21,697 bases of DNA, from contig CAKUMG010000011.1 in the NCBI GenBank assembly GCA_934667465.1, positions 1-21,697 on the forward strand, written 5' to 3'. The notes beneath the pieces are model-generated. The model saw nothing but the letters and a program-made list of their open reading frames with translations, ran no database searches and was not told where the DNA came from. The translations under genes and the position numbers were made by a program. This document shows positions 16,044 to 21,697 of the stretch, piece by piece (positions within the stretch are counted from its first letter, which is position 1; every line of letters starts with the position of its first letter). Source of the DNA: an uncultured Actinoplanes sp. Its GTDB lineage: Bacteria; Actinomycetota; Actinomycetes; Mycobacteriales; Micromonosporaceae.

Positions 16044-17591
16044 TCAGGCAGCGCGGCGGACGGCGACCACGGCGATGTCGTCGGCCTGCTGGCCGGAGCC
16101 CGCGAGATTCGCCAGGAGACGGTGGCAGAAGTCGTTGAGATCCGGCTCCACCTCGGCCGTGCAGGCGGCCAGGGCCGCCAGCCCGACGTCGATGTCCGCG
16201 TCGCGGCGCTCGATCAGACCGTCGGTGTAGAGGACCAGCGTGGCGCCCGGCGGCAGGGTGAACTCGAGATCGGCCGGGCGGGTGGCGTTGATGCCGAGCA
16301 GCGGGCCGCGCGGGTTGAGGAAGCGCACTCCCTCGCCGGGCACGTGCAGCAGCGGCGGCAGGTGACCCGCACTGGCCAGCCGGATCCGGCCGGTCGCGGG
16401 TTCCATGCTCAGCAGGCACAGCGTGGCCGACTCGGCGACCAGGACCGTGCGCATGAAGCGGTTGACGAGCTCGAGCACGGCACCGGGTGGATGACCTTCG
16501 ACCGCGTACGCCCGCACGGCGTGCCGCAGCTCGGCCATGACCGTGGCGGCGTGCAACGAGTGGCCCGCCACATCCCCGATCGCCACGAGCAGCCGGCCGT
16601 CGAGCACGGTGAGCTCGTAGAAGTCGCCGCCCACCTCGGTCTGCGCGCCCGCGGGCTCGTACAGCACCGCCCGGTCGACACCCGGGATGTCGGGCAGGCG
16701 CGACTGCAGGAGGCTGCGCTGGAGCGTGACCGCGATCCGGTGCTCCTCGTCGTAGGACCGCTGCGCCTCGACCGCCGCCGCGACCGCCTGGGACAGCTGG
16801 CGCAGCACCGGGAAACCGGGGCTCTGTGAGCTGGCGGGCACGGCGACGTAGGCGGGCGTCCGGTCGCTGCGCAGCCGGGCCGAGGCGACCGCGACCGACT
16901 CGCCCTCGGGCCACCGGGTCACCGCCCACGCGTCGGGCTGCTCCGTGCGTACGGCCGAGCCCACCGCCGTCTCGTGGTCGTCCAGGCCCCACGGCTGCAC
17001 GGTCGCGGGCTCGCCGGCGGCGACCGCGGCCAGGCTGTCCCCGTCGGCCGTCTCGGCGACCACCACGACCGGGCCGCCGAAGATGTCGTACGCGCCGTCG
17101 GCAGCCGCGGCGAGCAGCTCCGGGAGCGTGGGGGCCGAGTTGATCGCCAGCGTGGTCTCGGCCAGCTTCAGCATGCGGGCGGCGAGCAGCTCCGCGCGCT
17201 GCCGGGCCCGGTAGTAGCGGAGCACCGCCTGGGCGGTCGCGATCAGCTCGTCCGGCTCGATCGGCTCGACCAGGTAGGCGTCGGCGCCGCGGTTCAGGCC
17301 CTGCGTGCGGTCGACCACGTCGACGGCGTGCGCCGACACGTGGATGACGGGCAGGATGCCGTACGCGGGATTGGTCTTGATCCGCTCGCAGACCTCGAAG
17401 CCGTTCATGTCCGGCAGCTTGACGTCGAGCACCACCAGGTCGACGTCGATCTCGCCCTCGTCGAGCAGGGCCAGCGCCGAGCCGCCGGTCTCCGCCTCCA
17501 CCACCGTGAACCCGGCGCGCGACAGCCAGCTCACCAGCAGGTAACGCTTGGTGGCGCTGTCGTCGACGACCAGGACGGTGGCAGGGTTCAT
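16044..17591 (-). CDS. Receiver domain fused to SpoIIE/RsbU-type PP2C phosphatase
   Basis: 515 aa. Residues 1-125 are a receiver domain: acidic pair Asp10/Asp11, phosphoacceptor Asp56 (VVLDVKLPDMNGFE) and Ser86 (HVSAHA). The usually invariant Lys is replaced by Glu109 in AYLVEPIEPDEL. Residues about 150-285 are GAF-like. Residues about 290-515 are a PP2C with TLQRSLLQ, EVGGDFYEL, IGDVAGHSL, LASAGHLPPLL, LYTDGLIERRD and a terminal QADDIAVVAV, all metal-ligand motifs present. It occupies the RsbU position: a phosphatase that would dephosphorylate a STAS-domain antagonist. It starts inside the stop codon of the kinase gene (ATGA), so the two are translationally coupled and the kinase is the probable phosphodonor. 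It is the last gene of the operon. Confidence 0.92.
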   Translation of the reverse strand: MNPATVLVVDDSATKRYLLVSWLSRAGFTVVEAETGGSALALLDEGEIDVDLVVLDVKLPDMNGFEVCERIKTNPAYGILPVIHVSAHAVDVVDRTQGLNRGADAYLVEPIEPDELIATAQAVLRYYRARQRAELLAARMLKLAETTLAINSAPTLPELLAAAADGAYDIFGGPVVVVAETADGDSLAAVAAGEPATVQPWGLDDHETAVGSAVRTEQPDAWAVTRWPEGESVAVASARLRSDRTPAYVAVPASSQSPGFPVLRQLSQAVAAAVEAQRSYDEEHRIAVTLQRSLLQSRLPDIPGVDRAVLYEPAGAQTEVGGDFYELTVLDGRLLVAIGDVAGHSLHAATVMAELRHAVRAYAVEGHPPGAVLELVNRFMRTVLVAESATLCLLSMEPATGRIRLASAGHLPPLLHVPGEGVRFLNPRGPLLGINATRPADLEFTLPPGATLVLYTDGLIERRDADIDVGLAALAACTAEVEPDLNDFCHRLLANLAGSGQQADDIAVVAVRRAA

Positions 17592-18934
17592 GGCTCCACC
17601 GGCAGGCAGACGGTGAACGTGCTGCCCTCGCCCGGGGTGGAGGAGACCCGCAGCGCACCGCCGAGGATGCCGACCAGGCGGCGGGCGTAGGGCAGGCCCA
17701 GGCCGGTGCCCTTGCCGCTCAGCGCCTGACTGCCGGGCACCTGGTAGAACTCCTCGAAGATGCGCTCGGTCAGCTCGGGCGGGATGCCGGTGCCGGTGTC
17801 GGAGACCGTGAACTCGGCGTCGTCGCCCGTCCGCGTGACCCGGAGGCGCACCTCGCCCGCGGCGGTGAACTTGATCGCGTTGGTCAGCAGGTTGCGCAGG
17901 ACCTGGGCGAGCAGCACCTCGTCCGAGCGCAGCCGGGGCACGGCCGGCTCCTCCACCACGAAGTCGACCCCGGGCCGCGTGGCCAGCGGCCGCAGCGTGC
18001 CGCGCAGCTGCCCGAAGACCGCCTTCAGGTCGACCTCCTCCCAGTTCGGCTCGATCCGGCCGGCCTCCGCCTTGGCGAGGTCGAGCAGGTCGTTGACCAG
18101 GGTCAGCAGGTCGGTGGCCGAGCCGCGGATCAGCTCGACCTGGCGGCTCTGATCGCTGGTGAGCGGCTCGGAGGACCCGTCGGTCAGCAGCCGGCCGAGG
18201 CCGATGATCGCGGTGACCGGGGCGCGCAGCTCGTGGCTGACGTTGGCCAGGAACCGGCTCTTGGCCTCGCTGGCGGCGCGCAGCTGCACCGACTTCTCGT
18301 CCAGCTCGGCATAGAGGGCGACCACGCCGCGGTTCGTCTCCTCCAGCTCGTCGGAGAGCTGGTGGTAGAGCGCCATGACGCCGCGGTTCGTCTCCTCCAG
18401 CTCGGCGTTGAGCCGGGCCAGGTCGTCGCGCTGGGCCCGCACCTCGTCCAGGGCCGCGATGAGCTGCTGGTTCTGCACTGTCAGCTCGTCCAGCGGCGTG
18501 CCGGGGACGTGGTTGGCCAGGTGCGTGCGAATCTCCTCCATGCGGTCTCGGTTCAGCTCCGGAGCCGTGAGCGGCAGCCGCCGCGACATCCGCACCACCG
18601 TGCCGGACTCGCCATCGGTCACCTCCATCGTGTCGACCAGGCGGCGCACCTGCGTGAGCTGCGCGGCGAGCGGGGACGCGTCGCCCGGGGCGGCCTGGTA
18701 GGCCATCTCCACCTGGAGCGTGGGTACCCGTCCGGCCACCGTTGTGAACACGACGTCGGCGTCGCGTCCGGCGGCGACCACGAGCCGCCCGACCTCGCTG
18801 AGCGCCGTGGCGAGCCGCGTCTGGTCCTGCGACTCGAACCCGACCTCCCGGGCCACCTCGCGGCCGAGCTGCCGGACCGAGAAGACATCCTGCTCGGTAC
18901 GCAGACCGATGCGCATCAACATCCGCTCGGTCAT
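17588..18934 (-). CDS. Histidine kinase with an N-terminal RsbT-like domain lacking ATP-binding motifs
   Basis: 448 aa, no membrane segment. Residues 1-120 align by eye with the RsbT encoded two genes upstream. RTEQDVFSVRQLGREV matches SDQDVVRVRQLVRTL, and QVRRLVDTMEVTDGESGTVV matches GARRLVDEFDIDTEVGKGTT. The N-box Asn is lost (ALSEVGRLV) and no G1 or G2 box remains. Residues about 150-222 are a coiled coil containing ELEETNRGVxALY twice. Residues about 223-290 are HisKA with His234 (NVSHELRAPV). The HATPase_c has LRNLLTNAIKFT, DTGTGIP and GKGTGLGLPYARR, so the kinase itself looks active. ATGA overlaps join it to both neighbours. It probably senses RsbT/stressosome state and phosphorylates the REC-phosphatase; this is inference. 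Confidence 0.9.
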   Translation of the reverse strand: MTERMLMRIGLRTEQDVFSVRQLGREVAREVGFESQDQTRLATALSEVGRLVVAAGRDADVVFTTVAGRVPTLQVEMAYQAAPGDASPLAAQLTQVRRLVDTMEVTDGESGTVVRMSRRLPLTAPELNRDRMEEIRTHLANHVPGTPLDELTVQNQQLIAALDEVRAQRDDLARLNAELEETNRGVMALYHQLSDELEETNRGVVALYAELDEKSVQLRAASEAKSRFLANVSHELRAPVTAIIGLGRLLTDGSSEPLTSDQSRQVELIRGSATDLLTLVNDLLDLAKAEAGRIEPNWEEVDLKAVFGQLRGTLRPLATRPGVDFVVEEPAVPRLRSDEVLLAQVLRNLLTNAIKFTAAGEVRLRVTRTGDDAEFTVSDTGTGIPPELTERIFEEFYQVPGSQALSGKGTGLGLPYARRLVGILGGALRVSSTPGEGSTFTVCLPVEP

Positions 18935-19962
18935 GACGGCCCTGCCACGAGCACCCCGGCATCGTCGCGCCGGGTTCCCGCCTCGCGCAGCAGGGCGGTC
19001 GCGACGACCTGGGGCGAGTGACCGAAGGCCCCGGTGACGGTGGCCGTCTCCCAGCGGTCCACGAGCCCGTCGGTGTGCATGACGACCAGGGCGCGCGGCG
19101 GCAGCGGGTAGTCGTACTCGCGGATCTGGCGGCGCTGGTGGCCCGCGATGCCGGGCAGCGAGATCATGCCGCGGCGGCTGCCGTCCGTCCCGAGCACCGT
19201 GCCGGAGATGTTGCCCAGCCCCGCGTAGTGGACCACTTCGCGCTCGCGGTCGAGCTCGGCGACGGCCAGCGCCGCGCCGCGGGTGTGGCTGAGCGACCGG
19301 TGCAGCACCTCGACGATCGCGGCCGGCGGCGCGGCGGGGGCGGCCCGGAAGACGCGCGCGGCCTCCTGCCCGGCGGCGTGCGCGAGACCCCCGTGGCCCA
19401 GCCCGTCGCACATCAGCACCTGGCGGCGGCCCTCCACCTCCCGGATCGCGTACGCATCCCCGCTGACCGGCTCGCCCGTGATCGGCCGCGTGACGCCCGC
19501 CGCCCACGCCGGCTCGGGCGCCTCGCCGGGCCAGACCTGCACGGCCAGCACCGTGCCCCGCCCGGGCACCGAGTGCAGGTCGTACCACGATGCCTGGCGC
19601 ACGATCGCGCCCAGTCCGATGCCCAGCGTGCCGGCCGTCGAGTGGCCGTCACCGACCGCGCGGGTCACGTCGGCCATGCCGGGCCCGCGGTCCATCGCGA
19701 TGACCTCGACGCCCGCGTGCTCCCGGTCACGGACCGGCCGCAGCAGCATGACGCCCTCGTCGGCGTGCTTGACCAGGTTGCCCGCGGCCTCCGCGACGAC
19801 GATCGACAGGTTCGCGACGCGCTTTTCCGGGATGCCGAGCTCGGCGGCGAGGCGCTCGGCGGCGCGGCGGACCGTGGCGGCGCTGCTCGCGGCCTCGACC
19901 CGGAACCAGAGGCCCTCGTCGAGCAGGCCCTCGGGGAGTGACGCCACTGCGCCTCCGCTCAT
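18931..19962 (-). CDS. RsbT/RsbW-like ATPase fused to RsbX-like PP2C phosphatase
   Basis: 343 aa. Residues about 20-145 are a GHKL ATPase with N box VVAEAAGNLVKHA (Asn62), G1 DRGPGM (91-96) and G2 TLGIGLG (112-118). Residues about 155-343 are a short PP2C of RsbX type with GDA (168-170), CDGLGHGG (185-192), HTDGLVDRW and a terminal RRDDAGVLV. RsbX resets the stressosome by dephosphorylating RsbS and RsbR; here it is joined to an ATPase domain that seems intact. ATG 19962 is chosen because it forms an ATGA overlap with the rsbT stop, like the other junctions. GTG 19971 is also possible. It overlaps the kinase gene by 4 nt. Confidence 0.9.
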   Translation of the reverse strand: MSGGAVASLPEGLLDEGLWFRVEAASSAATVRRAAERLAAELGIPEKRVANLSIVVAEAAGNLVKHADEGVMLLRPVRDREHAGVEVIAMDRGPGMADVTRAVGDGHSTAGTLGIGLGAIVRQASWYDLHSVPGRGTVLAVQVWPGEAPEPAWAAGVTRPITGEPVSGDAYAIREVEGRRQVLMCDGLGHGGLAHAAGQEAARVFRAAPAAPPAAIVEVLHRSLSHTRGAALAVAELDREREVVHYAGLGNISGTVLGTDGSRRGMISLPGIAGHQRRQIREYDYPLPPRALVVMHTDGLVDRWETATVTGAFGHSPQVVATALLREAGTRRDDAGVLVAGPS

Positions 19963-20378
19963 CGACACCACTTGATCACGGTGATCGTGGTGCCCTTACC
20001 CACTTCGGTGTCGATGTCGAACTCGTCCACCAGCCGGCGCGCGCCGCTGAGCCCGAGCCCCATCCCGCCGCCGGTGGTGTAGCCATCGGTCAGCGCCAGC
20101 CCCAAGTCGGGGATGCCCGGGCCCTGGTCGGCAAAAACGATCTTGATGCCCGGGCGGCGGCCGTTGTCGACCCGGAGCACGTCCACGGTGCCACCGCCGC
20201 CGTAGACGAGCGTGTTGCGGGCCAGCTCGCTCGCCGCCGTCACGATCTTCGTCTGGTCGACCAGCGACAGCTTGACGGCGACGGCAAGGGTCCGCACGAG
20301 CTGCCGGACCCGGACGACGTCCTGGTCGGAGGCGACAGCGATCCGCTCGGCGGCGGCGACGCCCTCCCCGGTCGTCAT
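19959..20378 (-). CDS. rsbT: RsbT-type serine/threonine kinase (stressosome switch kinase)
   Basis: 139 aa, the normal RsbT length, a single GHKL ATPase domain. The N box is TAASELARNTL (Asn55), G1 is ADQGPGIPD (Asp84) and G2 is GGGMGLGLSG (103-112); the C-terminal GKGTTITVIKW is typical. RsbT is held by the stressosome, phosphorylates RsbS and RsbR on stress, then leaves to activate an RsbU-type phosphatase. The gene sits directly after rsbS with an ATGA overlap, as in known rsbRST modules. Confidence 0.95.
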   Translation of the reverse strand: MTTGEGVAAAERIAVASDQDVVRVRQLVRTLAVAVKLSLVDQTKIVTAASELARNTLVYGGGGTVDVLRVDNGRRPGIKIVFADQGPGIPDLGLALTDGYTTGGGMGLGLSGARRLVDEFDIDTEVGKGTTITVIKWCR

Positions 20379-20791
20379 GGGGCGGTGACCGCCGCTTCCT
20401 CGTCCTCGTCGCCGGCGCGGAAGTCGTCGTCGAACTCGGCACGCTGCCGGGCGAGCAACTCCATACCGAGCTCGACGTTGAGCGCCGTCCGGATGCCCGG
20501 CAGCGACAGGCCGAGCTCGACCAGGGTGATCGCGACCGCGGGCCGCATGCCGACGACGACGGTCTCGGCGTCGAGCACCCGCGACACCGAGGCGATGGTC
20601 GCCAGCGTCCGGCCGACGAAAGAGTCGACGATGTCGAGCGCGCTGATGTCGATGATCACACCGTGGCAGCCGGTCGCCACGATCTTGTCGGCCAGGTCCT
20701 CCTGGAGCTGGAGGGCGACCTGGTCCTCCATGTCGATCTGGATCGAGACCAGCAGGATGTCGCCGATCTTCAGAACCGGTACCCGCTCCAC
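20375..20791 (-). CDS. rsbS: RsbS-type STAS protein (stressosome core)
   Basis: 138 aa, one STAS domain. The phosphorylation motif DIVDSFVGRTL places the target Ser at residue 57, matching the conserved RsbS serine. The GVIIDISALD strand and GMRPAVAITLVELGL are typical. An acidic tail (FDDDFRAGDEDEE) extends beyond the usual end. The start is GTG 20791, 1 nt after the rsbR stop codon, which implies coupling. Confidence 0.94.
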   Translation of the reverse strand: MERVPVLKIGDILLVSIQIDMEDQVALQLQEDLADKIVATGCHGVIIDISALDIVDSFVGRTLATIASVSRVLDAETVVVGMRPAVAITLVELGLSLPGIRTALNVELGMELLARQRAEFDDDFRAGDEDEEAAVTAP

Positions 20792-20792
20792 G

Positions 20793-21644
20793 TCAGCGCT
20801 CCCGCCGCGTCGCCCCGGTGCTGCCGGTGAGGCGGAGCACGTGCCGCAGCGCGTCGGCCAGCGAGGCCTTGGTGGCGATGTCGCCGAACTCGATGCCCAG
20901 CGCCACGATCGTCTGGGCGATCTGCGGGCGGATGCCGGAGATGATGCAGTCCGCGCCCATCAGCCGGGCGGCCACGACAGTCTTGAGGACGTGCTGCGCG
21001 ACCTGCGTGTCGACCGCCGGGACGCCGGTGATGTCGATGATCGCGTACGGCGAACCGGTGTCCACCAGCGTCTGCAACAGGCGTTCCATGACGACCTGAG
21101 CCCGGGCCGAGTCGAGCGTGCCCACCAGCGGGACCGCGACGACACCCTCCCAGAGCTTGACCACCGGCGTCGACAGCTCGAGGAGCTGCTCGGCCTGGTC
21201 CGCGATCAGCGCCTCGCGCGCCCGGGTGTAGCTGTCGAAGGTGTAGAGCGCGGCCTGGTCGATGAAGGCGGAGAAGGCGACGAAGTCGCGCAGCGCGGCG
21301 GCATCCGCACCCTCGCCGGAGATCTTGAGCAACGCGTCCTTGAGCGCGAACACGCTGATCGCGGTCTCGTTGGCACTGAAGCCCTGCCGCGCCCGGCTCG
21401 CCGACAGCTCACCCAGCTGCGCCCGCAGCTCGGCAGCGGTGTCGTCGTCGAGCGCCAGGGCCCCGCCGGTCAGCGCGACCTGGAAGCCCTTCTGCAGGTC
21501 AAGGGTCTGCCGGTGCAGCTCCGCATAGCTGAGTCGCCCGCGCAGTGTCGCCGCGATCTGCTCGGTCCAGGACGCGACGACGGCGTCCTCGTTACCCTTG
21601 AGCAGATCTGCGAAGCGACTTCCCTCTTCCGAACTCAGCGCCAC
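20793..21644 (-). CDS. rsbR: RsbR-type stressosome sensor protein
   Basis: 283 aa. Residues about 8-145 are an all-helical RsbR N-terminal sensor domain. It shows no PAS, LOV or haem-ligand signature I can recognise, so the stimulus is unknown. Residues about 148-270 are a STAS domain with VPLVGTLDSARAQ, IIDITGVPAVDTQVAQHVL and SGIRPQIAQTIVALGI. Thr203 (VDT) matches one conserved RsbR phosphorylation site. The other falls at Ser169 (LDS) where B. subtilis RsbR has Thr, as far as I recall that sequence. The GTG start has GGGAGG 5 nt upstream. First gene of the operon seen here. Confidence 0.94.
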   Translation of the reverse strand: MALSSEEGSRFADLLKGNEDAVVASWTEQIAATLRGRLSYAELHRQTLDLQKGFQVALTGGALALDDDTAAELRAQLGELSASRARQGFSANETAISVFALKDALLKISGEGADAAALRDFVAFSAFIDQAALYTFDSYTRAREALIADQAEQLLELSTPVVKLWEGVVAVPLVGTLDSARAQVVMERLLQTLVDTGSPYAIIDITGVPAVDTQVAQHVLKTVVAARLMGADCIISGIRPQIAQTIVALGIEFGDIATKASLADALRHVLRLTGSTGATRRER

Positions 21645-21697
21645 CGCTGCCTCCCGTGAGCTTCGTCAGGTTGAGCATGCCGCAAGTCGCGGGCAGC

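Noticed and set aside
16035..16047. CTGAAG-G-CTTCAG palindrome over the stop codon of the REC-PP2C gene
   Set aside because: Only 6 bp with a 1-nt loop; it cannot form a stable hairpin and could be chance.
16044..18962. A single 972-aa frame spanning the REC-PP2C and the kinase region
   Set aside because: Only its 3' part (from ATG 17591) encodes the receiver and phosphatase. The upstream part is an out-of-frame reading of the kinase, which has its own clear frame ending at 17588.

Overview
The window is very GC-rich with strong G/C bias at third codon positions, uses GTG as well as ATG starts, has GGGAGG/AGGA-type ribosome binding sites, and is dense in SpoIIE-family phosphatases, RsbW/RsbT-type ATPase domains and a long poly-HAMP kinase. 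This points to a filamentous, sporulating-type actinomycete; Micromonosporaceae (Actinoplanes-like) is my best guess from gene content, not a proven assignment. I see no tRNA, rRNA, CRISPR, insertion sequence or phage gene.

Left part (1-4933): a divergent signalling pair. A cytoplasmic poly-HAMP hybrid-type histidine kinase runs leftward off the window edge. A fused RsbW-like ATPase / GAF / PP2C phosphatase runs rightward. They share a 111-bp promoter region holding three short palindromes. Middle-left (5041-6493): two tandem paralogues of a small dihydrofolate-reductase/RibD-C-fold protein, separated by a G-rich 24-bp imperfect tandem repeat. Middle (6540-10641): an orphan GlcE-like FAD oxidase subunit (-), oligopeptidase B (+) divergent from it, and a TIGR03086/DinB-like protein (-) convergent with oligopeptidase B across a cluster of strong hairpins.

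Middle-right (10747-15923, all minus): three tandem paralogues of a secreted two-domain protein, with a signal peptide, a ricin-type beta-trefoil and a beta-propeller-like C-terminal half. Each is preceded by a hairpin ending 15-17 nt before its start codon. The last gene of the three carries a single CAG-to-TAG amber codon inside its lectin domain; the rest of its frame is intact. It is a very young pseudogene, or possibly a readthrough gene.

Right part (16044-21644, all minus): a compact operon read as rsbR-rsbS-rsbT-(RsbT/W-like ATPase fused to RsbX-like phosphatase)-(histidine kinase)-(REC-PP2C phosphatase). Every junction is an ATGA overlap or a 1-nt gap. This is a stressosome module joined to a two-component system that ends in an RsbU-like phosphatase. 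By eye, the kinase begins with what looks like a degenerate copy of RsbT lacking the ATP-binding motifs, and the receiver domain has Glu at the position of the invariant Lys. No sigma factor or RsbV-type antagonist lies in the window, so the final output is unknown. I regard this operon as the most interesting system here.
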